Part shown: positions 21,299-32,501 of the stretch, piece by piece
How the letters are laid out: each line of letters starts with the position of its first letter
Numbering within the stretch: the first letter of the stretch is position 1
Assembly (NCBI GenBank): GCA_029216955.1
Contig: JANAVB010006998.1
Location: forward strand, 1,912,692 to 1,976,691
DNA from: Iris pallida
Taxonomy: Eukaryota; Streptophyta; Magnoliopsida; Asparagales; Iridaceae
Length of the DNA stretch: 64,000 bases
Reading direction: 5' to 3'
Position numbers and translations under genes: made by a program
Notes under the pieces: model-generated
The model's database searches: none
Told to the model about the DNA's origin: nothing
The model's input: the letters and a program-made list of their open reading frames with translations, nothing else

Positions 21299-22401
21299 TG
21301 TAGGAGCGTAAAAAGTACTTCATAAAGAATGAGTTAAAGAGATGGATCATTCCATTCAAATTGATCCACTTTATGCCAAAGAGAGGCTAATCACTTTATG
21401 CCTGAAGCAGGCTAACCATTTTACGCCCGGGTCAAAGCTAATGGTTTTATGCCCAACACAGGCTAGCCACTTTTACACTGGACAAAGCTGTCAAGTCTTG
21501 CATTTAATGCAAAGTCTGACATGAAGATTTAATTATGGCATATATCACAGAAATCAAAGGGATTTGTTTTACACAGAGGCCCATTTGTCGTTTAGTATGT
21601 GGACTGAGCCATCTTACGCTCATAATATAGCTTCTTTTACGCACGGAGACTATACGAGTTTTTACGCTCAACGGTTGACGTGTGCGTAAGGTTTATTTGG
21701 GCTACTTTTACGCTCAAGGTTATTTAACAACCACTTTACGCGGGAAGTCTACATCAGGGCTATTGTACGCCTAGTCTACTACTTTACGCTCAGGGTATAT
21801 TTGGGTTATTTTTATGCCCTATTCCAATTCAGAACGTGGTTTGCCTACATGGCTTTCATGCCACACATCTCGAAGAACATGTGTACGTGCATCCTATTCT
21901 TATTGAAATGATGGGACACATGTCAACGTATACAGAGGATGACTTCGGTCATGGGTGGCAGTTGTTAGCGTAAAGACAGAACTTTTGCTGAGTTTTTACG
22001 CACAATAAGCCAAGTCTATAAATAGACTGATTTTTCTCATATACAGCAGACAGAGACAAAGAGAGAGGAGAGAAAACATAGAGATCAGAGCCCAGAGACT
22101 TTGATTTTTTGGAGCATTCTTCTTCAACTTTTCTTCCAGAACAGAGTGAAGCAAAGCAGGAAAGCATTCGGCCTCGCCATCAGTGCCCAAGTGCGTCGAT
22201 ACCTTTCTGGTGACTTAGTTCTTCCAATTGTTCATCTTCTAGCAGTGATCTTCATCATCATTGTATGGTCCAAGGAACAAAGTGATCATTTACAGATCAG
22301 ACTTCCATAGCAATACTTCCCAGAATCAAATTTGTACTTCTTGTACTTTTTCTCGTTTTATTTCCAAAATTCGATTCCCAGACATTTTGTTAAGTGAAAC
22401 A
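21299..22401 (+). repeat. 3' LTR of the Tat element
   Basis: It has the same length and ends as 8383-9485. Several TTTACGC words have turned into TTTATGC in this copy (for example 21371 and 21398), which fits decay of methylated CG sites. Confidence 0.95.
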
Positions 22402-24699
22402 GTAACAACTATAATACATTCCCTTTATTTTTTGATATTACATTTTAGTCCATAAATATATTTTTCACAAGGTACAAGCTAACTATTATAAATTTCAAAT
22501 TTTCTTATATATAAAAATATACTAGGAGATTTTTTATTTTATTATATATTATATATATACCTTAGTCTTTATGTTAATGACGGTATTAATGGGATTTCAT
22601 TTTTAAAATAAGTATTTATAAACAAGTATATTTCTATACCAGGTGCCGTCATCAAGGGTCAATGAGGTCGGTCAACGTGACCATCAATGCTTTCGAACTG
22701 GGGCATGCATGGGTTTTCCACAGGCTCTTGCTTTCCATGTCAAAGAGAAGGCAGGCAAAGAAAGAGCCCCGGTTGAGGAGTCAAACGCATTAGTCGGCCA
22801 GCAAGAGCTGTTCGGTGAAGGGCAGCTATGTGGAGGCTTTTCAATGAAATATACTATTATAGTAAATATATATATTTTAAGGTTTTTGGCAAAAAAATAA
22901 TTATTATTTCTGATAAAAATTGTAGCATTTGGCCCTTAAGTAATTTTTCTAGATTATTAATTATTTATTTCGACCCATAAAAAGTAGCTTCCAGATTATA
23001 AAGTGATATCCTAGTATTATTCTAATATCTATCTAAAATATTGTTAACAGATAAAATATAGATTTTCTACCAAAAATTCTATTTGACAAACATAAAGTTT
23101 TTGGCCTAGAAACGATTTTTAGATTTTTAAGTATCTAAGAGCAAATTTTGACTAGCAAAATCTAGTTTTCAATTATTATAAATATTTTCTAAAAAATAGT
23201 TATATGTTTCTATTTATACGATTCTCTTCGATTATCAACCTTGATTGTCACTTATCATCAATTCCTATTTTATTATGAATTTGGACCCTTCACATCGACC
23301 ATGGGTATTGGACAAATCAGAATATTGTCAGATCATTACACTAGGTAAGATACCTTGCCATTTGCTGTCTATTTACTTTAGCTCATATTTCATGCATGTC
23401 TTTCTTTTTCTGTAAAATAAAATATACTACATAGTCGTAATTAGATATATTATACTGTGTAGTTCTATTTTTTATTATTTATTATTTTTATGCGCATTAC
23501 TTGGACTTAAGGGCCCACCCTTTTATTGTGTTGTATTCATAGGCCTTGACACATTTCTATCACGGAGTCAGGAGTCGCATATAAAACTCGGACATGCGTG
23601 ACTGGATGGCCACCATTACGTATAAGACGTGCGATAGGATTAAACGTTAATAGTATTGCATGATTAGTTTGACTTAGCGGTTAATAGATAGGTATACGTG
23701 TTGTGGATACAACAAAGTAGGCATTGGACGGGGAGGACAATTCTTTACCATATGGGCTACTATACACTTTATCCTTTGTAACCCGTGAGCTCTGCCGGAG
23801 ACACGGATGAGATTACCCATAGATACTGACGGCCACTGATGTTCTGTAAAACAATATGCTTTTACTAGGCCTCTAGTGCCCCAAGGGTGGACCATGTCGA
23901 TCCCATTTTAGCTAGATAGCCCATGCATTGGAAGTGTGTTCTTAAAAATTGTATTCATTTAGAATGGATTGGCTACCTTATCCGTTAGGTATGAGTACTT
24001 TTGGTTTGGGTACTTATATCTGACCGTTGCTTGGAACATTAACTTGTTACGGACTAGTTTGCCACATCTTTCCTTGTTTGGTTATATGTGTGGCTCACTA
24101 CTTCGATGAGAAGGTACTGGACCTTGTTGTGGTCCGGATACCATATTGGATTCATGGCATGGAAAGATACGGCATCGTGAACTAGGGTGCCATCTCATGT
24201 CCTTGTTTGGTTGGGGGGATGGTATGCTAATTCAATAGTGGGGTATTGGACCATGTTATCATCTGATTTGACTTATTTATTGAGCAGTTTATATTCAGTA
24301 TTATGGCATGATATTATGTGTCTTATTACGTCTCTCTGAGGACCTGGTGATCTCTCCAGGTGTGTACTCTTGACCTTTCACAGATGTTCTAGCCAAGGCG
24401 GTAATCTTCTCTATTCCTTCGAAGATGATTGCTCTTGGATCATCCTTTGCGTCGCTTGCCAAACTCATACTTTTGTTATGTATTTCTTTTCATTTAAAAT
24501 AGTTGGTAGTGGATTTGTCTCCGTCCAACATCTGGTACAATGATAATTCAAAGTTGATTTATGAAATCTTTTATTCTTTTATTTTATGGATGAGATTAGT
24601 TAGCATTGGTTTTACTGCAGTTATAGCTTACGTATATTTATTATACGACTGGCATGTCTACGTTTCTAGTCCTACGTATTTTGGGACTGGGGCGTTAAA
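22402..24699 (+). mobile_element. Right piece of LTR A (gypsy-type LTR)
   Basis: Aligns with LTR B (28538-29894 and 35301-35484), with about 560 extra bases at 23235-23795 that B lacks and an extra 190-bp piece at 22637-22827. It ends TGGGACTGGGGCGTTAAA, the counterpart of TGGGACTGGGGCATTACA in B and of GGGGCGTGACA in element X. It is very AT-rich from 22402 to 23230. No gene is found; the 94-codon frame at 24503 crosses the LTR end. Confidence 0.7.
22637..22827. other. GC-rich 190-bp insertion inside LTR A
   Basis: LTR B reads straight through at this point. The inserted piece is much richer in G and C than the AT-rich LTR around it and is bounded by CTAT on both sides (22634-22637 and 22826-22829), a possible 4-bp duplication. 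The content is exon-like, with frames open on the plus strand, but not recognised. It starts ACCAGG and ends GGGCAG. Confidence 0.5.
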
Positions 24700-24994
24700 T
24701 ATTTTTGTGATGGCCCGTGCAGATCAAGATAAATTGTTTGGATATTTTATAGTACCAAGCATGCCTACATATAGAATTAAAGTTTAGGATCTAATCCACA
24801 TACTTGACCTTCTTCCTCGAATCCATTTCAAACTCTTGCGTGATTCCTTGATTTGCATCACACTTGATCCCTTTCTACCATAATTCTTATCTTTCTTTCG
24901 TGCTTGACAGAGGTTAGAAAGGTGACTCACACTAGGTAGGCATGTTCCATTGTCATATCACACTACTAGTAAAAATCTTGTAAGTTGGGTAGAA
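24700..24994 (+). other. Post-LTR leader and polypurine-like run after LTR A
   Basis: Directly after the LTR end, TGTGATGGCCCGTGCAG parallels the post-LTR sequence of X and Y (GTGGTGGCCCATGCAG in their sense). The leader is shared with 35485-35745 up to about 24956. Then AATCTTGTAAGTTGGGTAGAA at about 24974-24994 matches the pre-LTR purine run at 26706-26726. The protein-coding interior thus appears to be deleted, leaving leader and PPT side by side. Confidence 0.45.
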
Positions 24995-26690
24995 TGTCTC
25001 ACAACCTAGCATCCCATTGTTCACATGAACCATTAATGTAGTATAATTGAATGTCACTAATAGGATTATCTAGAGATCCGTAACCCATCTAGTCGACCAA
25101 AGCCTTAGATAAGATGACAGTAGGACGATTGTATAGGCACAAACACCGGACAAGATATAGATTCTTAAGGAGCTTGAATTATTTATATTTCTTTCATTAT
25201 TATTTTGCGTACTTATATTTTGGACTAACTTGACAAATGTTGCTATCATAGCCTAGTTTTGCAAGTTTATTTTTTAATCAAGCTTGATTAAGGATATTTT
25301 TATTGGAGGCCTCAACTAACATATTGTCTAATCAGAACCGGCACATGATGGTCTAATCAACCTAGTGCACTTGGTTCGCTCTTCTTACTTTACACGGATT
25401 GTGATATAGGTTAAACAACTATACTTGCCCTCTAGGATCCCATCTGCATCTGCCTTGACCACTCTCCTTTGAACTATCCGATCGCCTTTGAACCCGTATT
25501 TGTATTTGACCTTATCTTCCTTGAACTCACTTCCACCTATTTAGAAACACACGTAATTGATAGATACACCGAGTATCACCTATTACCTATGGCTAAGATA
25601 CTTGTATATACACAACTGTAGTAGCCATTACCAACCCACGTGTCCACATTCATGTCTTGAGTTACTCGTCCTTCCCTTGACACAAAATCTGTTCTCATGA
25701 CCGTTTAATCATTTGAAATTGAGAATGATTAAAATCGTACTCTTGACCATAACACCGACCTAGAAGACTATCTATTATCAAGGAACCATTTATTATGAGT
25801 CTATAACTATTTTTTCCATTGAATTTTTAGCCTTACTAACCATTATATTTCGTGCTATGACTAGCAACCCATATTTATTGTCCAACCCTTACCACGACCT
25901 TCGAACCTAACCATATTTGCTCTCAATTGGTTTTTTCCTTATAGAAGATTACTCATTAACCTCTCCATGATTCATACAACTTCACTCCTAATCTATGCGA
26001 ATGTAGGAACATGACACGCTTCAATTAGAACAGTTTCTAGACCCACATACTATGATATAGTTGGATAGATGAATATATGAAACATAAAAGATAGGGTTGC
26101 ACATGGAATTTTGAGGAAAAATCATAGTAGGTGAAATGTCTAGGAAATTTTCATGTGGTAAGATGTTTTGAGTAATCAATATTGAAGAGAGAAATTTTCT
26201 TGATGCTTTAAGGATTAGATTACTAAAATAACTAGGGTATAAAATTCATATGAAAATGAGTTTGATTTTTGCTTACGACAAAATTGATTGAGGATGGATT
26301 CATTTTCAAAATTTGAGGAGTTTTATATTTTAAAAGAAATTTTTGGAATACAAATTTGAGGAGAAAAAATAAACTCGATGCAAGGTGGAATATAGAAGTG
26401 TATTGCCGATTATGTTAAATCAGAAATTTTGAGGGTAATGACGATATCGAAAGATGATTTTGAATTTAGAAAGTTGAGCTAGTGATTAAATTCTGAGATA
26501 GAAATTGTTATTATTTGATAGTAGAATTAGATACTGAAGGGTTGTTGTGTGATACCTCCTAAACCATATCCGTGATTTTTATCTAAATTGCCTATTTCAT
26601 TGTATATTGTTTCTTCTCCAGTGCCTTGTTCACGTTTTCATAAAAGGAAATCCTTCCATCCTCTAAAACCTACCTACTCTAGTATTTCTT
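24995..26690 (+). mobile_element. Probable further gypsy-type LTR or non-coding interior
   Basis: TGTCTCACAACC at 24995 follows a PPT-like run and looks like an LTR start. No coding frame of note is found to 26690. The end is not recognised. It could be a divergent LTR or a non-coding internal region. AT content is high from about 26040. Confidence 0.3.
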
Positions 26691-26726
26691 AATTTGGAGG
26701 ATAAAATTCTTGTAAGTTGGGTAGGA
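26691..26726 (+). promoter_or_regulatory. Pre-LTR polypurine region of LTR B
   Basis: ATTTGGAGGATAAAATTC and then AAGTTGGGTAGGA lies directly before TGTAAAACCC. The sense-strand equivalent in element X (reverse of 42884-42910) reads CGAGGACGGAATTC and then AAGGTGGGTAGAG, so this is the same class of 3' end signal. Confidence 0.6.
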
Positions 26727-29700
26727 TGTAAAACCCTTAAATTTTCACACTGATTTTTTTTAATTTAGGTTTTTTTATTGGTAGGTCGATTGCAAGTATG
26801 TATATAGGAAGTATTTAAAATTTCAACAAAAGTTTTTATTTTCAAATTTATTTTTATAGAAAATAAATATTGTGTTTCAATATCATAGAAGGTAAATATT
26901 TTTAATTATTTGAATAGATAAAATATGTCATAGATTTGTCAAACTTGATTTTTATTTTATTATTATATAAAGACTACCTTCTTCGTTATACAAGTATAGG
27001 TAATGATTTAGAAAATGATTTTTTTACAAATAATTTGTACTATTTTGCATGAGATTTACAGAAAAAATAAATTTATGTATATTTGTAAAAGATTGATTGT
27101 TGAATTTTATATTTATTCTAAATTTATAAAAAGGTATTTTACATTTATTTGATATTAATGTTTAAATATTTATAGCGATTTAAATTGAGATTTTTATTTT
27201 ATTAAATAGGATTTTAAATGAATTTAAATCAATGTGGAGATTTATCTATTGGGATATATTGTAGAAAATACTTTATATTTTCTTAGAATATTTTGTTTAA
27301 ACTTTTACATGAATAATTAAAGTATATATATGTAATACAATTATATTCAAATTAGTATATAGATTTTTTTTCTAATATATAAATATAATCACCAATCAAA
27401 TTATTTAAAATTTTGTTTTCATCATTTATGGCCACATGCAAATCTATCACCGTATCTTTGGAGCCCATACAAGATCTATCCAAATATTTACCTAGCCTAT
27501 TCCAACTCATGTAAATATGTAACCATTATTATTGGAAAGAACATCTATTTTATATATATAACATCTTCACTTCGTATTTATAACAAACCCTTATACAACC
27601 ATAGCCTCTTCATCTTCCCTGAAGATTCTCCTATTGACACCAACGCCATCCTTCCAAACCTCTCCTCCCTAAGCCATCGTCATCTTAGTCCCAAGTTAGT
27701 TGCTTGACACCTTCATCATTTTCCCATGGCACCTGTTGACCATGCTACTTGCATCCTACGTTCTCCTCTCTCTAAAACCATTGACGTCACCGTTCTCTGA
27801 CTTCGTGAAGCCAACTGCGACGACAAAGCAGTGCTCGACAAACTCTATTATAATATTGCCATAAGCTGACCTTTCGTCTCTGCGAACTTGTCGATCAGAC
27901 TAGGAACCCATCGAGGCAATCTGCTATTACTTTTTTCGCTCCATATCTAGCAGCTACAGGATAGAGAGCTCCATGTGGATCCCATAAACAAGCCTCGCTA
28001 TCGATCGACGGAGGTATATTTGATTCCCACCGTCGTTGAAAGTTGATAGCTCTTGCGCATACCCGACTCTTCCTCGTATCCTCATGCTTGTGAGGCACCG
28101 TAGGAGCCGTACGAGAGCCAACTCATCAAACTGTGCCGCCATGTCGCAACACCTTTCCATCTCGACCATCCTGGGCTGTCATGGAATGATTCACCACCGT
28201 CCTTCACCTTGCCAGAGTCACCAAGGCTCTACCGACGATGGTCATACAGACGACGAAACCAGAGTCCGCCACACATCCTCGTGTCGACCGACTACTACAT
28301 TAACTCGTGCACCTCTGTCATCACACGTCTAGCACCTGCCGCCTATCATCCACTGAAATCGTGTGAGTCCTCCATATACTCTGTCCGTTAGGCGGGTGCG
28401 CCAATCGCATGAAAACTCCACTTGACGCTTCTCACAAGCCGAGCAATAATACCAAAGTTCCCATGAGCCTCACGTTTACTTCTTTCTGTTAGGGTGGCAT
28501 CCTAATAAATTGAGAAGCAAATGCATATTTAACTAAAGGTAACAATTAGAATACATTCCCTTTATTTTTTGATATTACCTTTTAGTCCTTAAATATATTT
28601 TTCACAAAGTAAAAGCTAACTATGGTAACTTTCAAATTTTCTTATATAAAAAATATACTAGGGGATTTTTTAATTTATTATATATTATATATTTACCTTA
28701 GTCTTTATGTTAATGACGGTATTAATGGGATTTCATTTTTAAAATATGTATTTATAAACAAGTATATTTCTAATGTGGGGGTTTTTCAATTAAATATACT
28801 CTTATAGTAAATTTATATATTTTAAGGTTTTGGCAGAAAAAAATTATTTTTGATAAAAATTGTAGCATTTGGCCCTTAAGTAATTTTCCTAGGTTATTAA
28901 TTATTTATTTTGACCCATAAAAAGTAGCTTCCAAATTATAAAGTTATTTCCTAGTATTATTCAAGTATTTATCTAAAATATTGTTAACAGATAAAATATA
29001 GATTTTCTACCAAAAATTCTATTTGACAAACGTAGAGTTTTTGGCTTAAAAAAGATTTTTAGATTTTTAAGTATTTATCTAAGAACAAATTTTGACTAGT
29101 AAAATCTAGTTTTCAATTAATATAAATATTTTCTAAAAGATTGTTATATATTTCTATTTATACGATTCTCTTCGTGGAAGACGAGGGTGAGATTACCCAT
29201 GGATACTGACGGCCACTGACATTCTGCGAAACTTATGCTCTTACTGGGCCTCTGGTGCCCAAAGGTCGACCATGCCGATCCTATTTTAGCCAGAGAGCCC
29301 ATGCGTTGGAGGTGTGTTCTTAAAATCTGTATTCACTTAGAATAGTTAGGCTACCTTATCCGTTAGGTATGAGTACTTTTGGTTTGGGTACTTATATTTG
29401 ACCGTGGCTTGGAACAGTAACCTGTCGCAGACTAGTTTGCCACATCTTGTCCTTATTTGGTTGCAGGTGTGGCTCACTACTTCGATGAGAACGTATTGAA
29501 CCTTGTTGTGGTCCGGATACCATATTGTATTCATGGCATGGAAAGATACGACATTGTGAATTAGGGTACCATCTCCTGTCCTTGTTTGGTTGGAGGGATG
29601 GTACGCTAATTTAATGGTGGGGAATTGGACCATGTTATAATCTGATTTGACTTATTTATTGAGCAGTTTATATTCAGTATTATGGCATGATATTATGTGT

Positions 29701-29894
29701 CTTGTTACGTCTCTCTGAGGACCTGCTAATCTCTCCAAGTGAGTTCTTTTTACTTTTCGTAGGTGTTCTAGCCAAGGCGGTGATCTTCTATATTCTTTCG
29801 AAGATGATTGCTCTAGGTTCGTCCTTTGTGTCGCTTGCCAAACTCTTACTTTTGCTATGTATTTATTTTCCTTTAAAATAGTTGGTAGTGGATT

Positions 29895-29922
29895 CACTAC
29901 CAAAATAAGTCATATTAGCGAC
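29895..29922 (+). repeat. CACTA left terminal inverted repeat
   Basis: 28 bases beginning CACTACCAAAATAAG; the inverse of the right end apart from two positions. Confidence 0.95.
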
Positions 29923-30249
29923 AAATTTAGCGACGTTTAATTCAAACGTCGCTAATTTCTTTGAATTTAGCGACGTATATCTTTGACGTCATTGTTCGTT
30001 ACTATTCCCGACGTTCAGCGACGTATTGCGACTTATTTTTTGTAACAAAATATTACGCTATGTAATAGTGGGAAAACGTCGCTAATTTCTTTGAATATAG
30101 CGACGTTTAGCAACGTTTTGCGACTAATATTTTAATAACAAAATGTTACGTCGTGTAATAGTCGATAAACGTTATACTATTTAAAGAAAATAGCGATGTT
30201 TAGCTACGTCTTACAATGACGTCGCTAATGTATTTCTAATAAACATATC

Positions 30250-30560
30250 GGATCTTCCTTTCCCCCCAATCTCACTCGAAAATTTCCAAATTCTTTCCTC
30301 CCCCCCCCCCCACCGACGACCGAGCTCCTCCTTCTCGGCGACCCCCACTCCCCCGCCGACCCCTCTCTCCCCGAGCTCCTCCTCCTCCTCCATCGATAAC
30401 CAACCTCCTCCTCCACCGACCTCCTCCTCCTCCTCCTCCTCAACCGACCCCCACTTCCCGGCGACCCCCTCGCCCCCGGCGACCCCTCTCTCCCATGCGA
30501 CCCCCTCTTCTCGGTGACCCCTCCCTCAAGTCGCCATTCTCCTCCTTTTTTCCACCGACA
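30250..30560 (+). promoter_or_regulatory. C/T-rich leader of the CACTA transcript
   Basis: A pyrimidine-rich stretch with a C11-12 run at about 30300 and repeated CTCCTCCTC/CGACCCC words. Such tracts are common in plant 5' leaders. It ends ACAAG followed by GTAAACC at 30561, a good splice donor. The partner acceptor would be CTTACCAG at 31188-31195, directly before an ATG at 31196. Minus-strand open frames here are only the Glu/Arg/Gly complement of the tract. Confidence 0.4.
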
Positions 30561-31195
30561 AGGTAAACCCTAACCCCATTCTCGTGTCGCACATAGACAC
30601 GACGTGGACACGGTGTAGGGACTCTAAACCTAACCCTCTTGTGGACACTTTAATTCTTTGTTTGGACACCTCGTGTCAAGTTGTGTGGACACAAGACCCC
30701 CCCATGACACGTATGCATACATGACACGTCTGTGCACATTTGATTTAGGTTTTTGTTGAGGTTTTGGGTTTCAAAATCGAGCTTGCTGCTATAGCTACTG
30801 CTGCTGCTATAGCTTGCTATAAAAATGCATGCAAGCAAATACCAAACCAAGCCCAGCCCTGCTGCATGCCTAGGCTGGCTGCTACAGCTCCCCACTTCTT
30901 CTTTTCCCAATTGCATAGTGACATCCCTCTCTAATATCTCACACATATATATCTAATACACCACATATGATACTTAAACTCTTATATAACTATAGCTATA
31001 TCTATCAATCTACATATATACATATGTATACAATCTCAGGAAAAACTGAACTAAACACACACAGGTATACTCATTGAAGAAAACTGAGATTTTACAATGG
31101 AACTTAGGTTTTGATACATGAAACGAGATGATGGTTCCTTTAGTTAGCTTGCTTATGTTACAATTATATTCTCTATGAATATCGATCTTACCAGA

Positions 31196-31423
31196 TGGCA
31201 CTCATGACCCGAGCAGCGACACGTCGTTTGAGGGAAAAATAGATTACTGAGGTGGCTCCTCCTACTGTTAAGAAGGAAGTGGCACCGGTAGCTAGTATGA
31301 CCGGGAGTTCCATTCATCTAGTACCTGCAGTGGAATGGCGCTTTCCTGCCGTCGATCCCACTTTTTTGAAGATGTTGCATGATGGTACCATTGAGCGTAT
31401 GCGTGAGCTGCGTGGTCGTCATT
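31196..31423 (+). pseudogene. Short N-terminal ORF of the CACTA element with one stop
   Basis: Reads MALMTRAATRRLREK, TAG, then ITEVAPPTVKKEVAP and on to IERMRELRGRH and a stop. It begins exactly at a candidate 3' splice site. It has a basic start and looks protein-like, but I do not recognise it. It may be the first coding exon of the element's transposase transcript. Confidence 0.35.
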
Positions 31424-31434
31424 AGTGTAGTTTT

Positions 31435-32187
31435 ATGGATATATTTTTTGTTAGACTATTAGTACTTATTACTAGCTGCACTTGTTTTATGGATATGAGT
31501 TTATGGACTCAATTATGGACTTATTGCCAACTGTACTGTGTCAATGGCTTTAGGTTCAAGTCGACAAATGCTCCGATTAAAGACAGCTTCCTGGATCTTG
31601 ATTCCACAAAAAATAGTTATTTGTGTATCAAATCTTCGAACTACAAAGACGTCGATCCAGGAAATGATTTCTTTGGCATTTTTCGAAAGATTGTAGAGTT
31701 GACATATAATTATGGCAGAGAACCAGCAAAGATCGTGTTGTTCAAGTATGAATGGTTCGATTCGATTGAAAATCAAGGTTGGAAAATTGACAAGCATGGT
31801 CTTGTGGATATAAACTACAAGCGTAGATATCAAGGCTACGAATCATTTGTCCTATCAACTCAGGCCCAGCTCGTGTACTTTATAGCTTATCCGAGACGGG
31901 GAGCAATGAAGTCTGACTGGTGGGAAGTATGCAAGACTAATGCTAGAGATACTTTTGATGTTGATGAAAAAGCTTATCAGGAGGACGAACTACCTCTTGT
32001 AACCAATATTGTTAATGTGGACTCCACGGAAGTTACGCATTACACGACTAATATAGAAGATGTAGAATTATTCAAAGAGGAAGGCGAAGCCGACGAAGGC
32101 GAAGATGAAAGTGAAGATGAGAAGGAGGAGAAAGAGGAAGATGAGGTCGAGGAAGACGAACAAGATAAATATTCTGAAGATGATTGA
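31435..32187 (+). pseudogene. C-terminal DUF4216 domain of a CACTA TNP2-type transposase
   Basis: The 250-codon frame has YCVNGFRFKS (34-43), DFFGIFRKIVELTY (78-91), IVLFKYEWFD (100-109), KHGLVDINYKRRYQGY (120-135), FVLSTQAQLVYFIAYP (138-153) and WWEVCKTNARD (162-172), the pattern of DUF4216 at the end of plant TNP2 proteins. An acidic Glu/Asp tail fills 211-250. The upstream catalytic region (Transposase_21) is missing: the first 30 residues look unrelated, so a deletion junction is inferred near 31530. The start codon is nominal. It could not catalyse transposition by itself. Confidence 0.75.
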
Positions 32188-32259
32188 GAGATATGTACTT
32201 TTATTTTCTTATTATGTAGAATTGATTATTATCTAGTTTTGGTTAATATCTAAAATTAA

Positions 32260-32380
32260 ATGTTTCTTGTAGAATGTACTATCTGGACTTAGATGTTTCT
32301 TGTAGAATGTACGATCTGAACCTAGATGTTTCTTATAGAATATACTATCTGGACTTAGATGTTTCGTGTAAATGTATCAT
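32260..32380. repeat. 33-bp tandem repeat, about 3.5 copies
   Basis: ATGTTTCTTGTAGAATGTAC starts at 32260, 32293 and 32326, with a partial copy at 32359; the period is exactly 33. It lies between the DUF4216 frame and the TNP1-type gene. Confidence 0.9.
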
Positions 32381-32501
32381 CATATGTCGTCTTGGTTATT
32401 ATCTTGTCTTTGTTTTACTTTCATATTTCTATTCTCTATTATTTGTTGTATCTCATCATATGTTGTTATCAGGTATGACAAGTCTTCGTGGATTATTTTG
32501 C

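Larger units (their letters stand above)
8383..22401 (+). mobile_element. Complete Tat/Ogre-like Ty3/gypsy retrotransposon (14,019 bp)
   Basis: Both ends are sharp: GTAAC at 8378-8382 and 22402-22406 is a perfect 5-bp target duplication. The LTRs are 8383-9485 and 21299-22401 (1103 bp each, TG to CA). The order inside is PBS, an extra ORF, gag, protease, RT, RNase H, a second (archaeal-type) RNase H and integrase, then a 2.9-kb 3' region with antisense frames. Dual RNase H, a tRNA-Arg PBS and an extra ORF upstream of gag are hallmarks of the Tat clade (Ogre/Retand). By eye the first 260 aligned LTR bases differ at about a dozen positions, so the insertion is not recent. The empty site is preserved in LTR B at 28538-28542. 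Confidence 0.95.

Noticed and set aside
24503..24787. Conserved frame of about 95 codons with membrane-like segments, repeated at 35279-35572
   Set aside because: Conservation comes from the duplicated LTR/leader. The frame crosses the LTR end, and the second copy starts inside the CACTA terminal repeat.
30211..30443. Minus-strand Glu/Arg/Gly-rich frames
   Set aside because: They are the complement of the C/T-rich leader of the CACTA element; no start context or domain.
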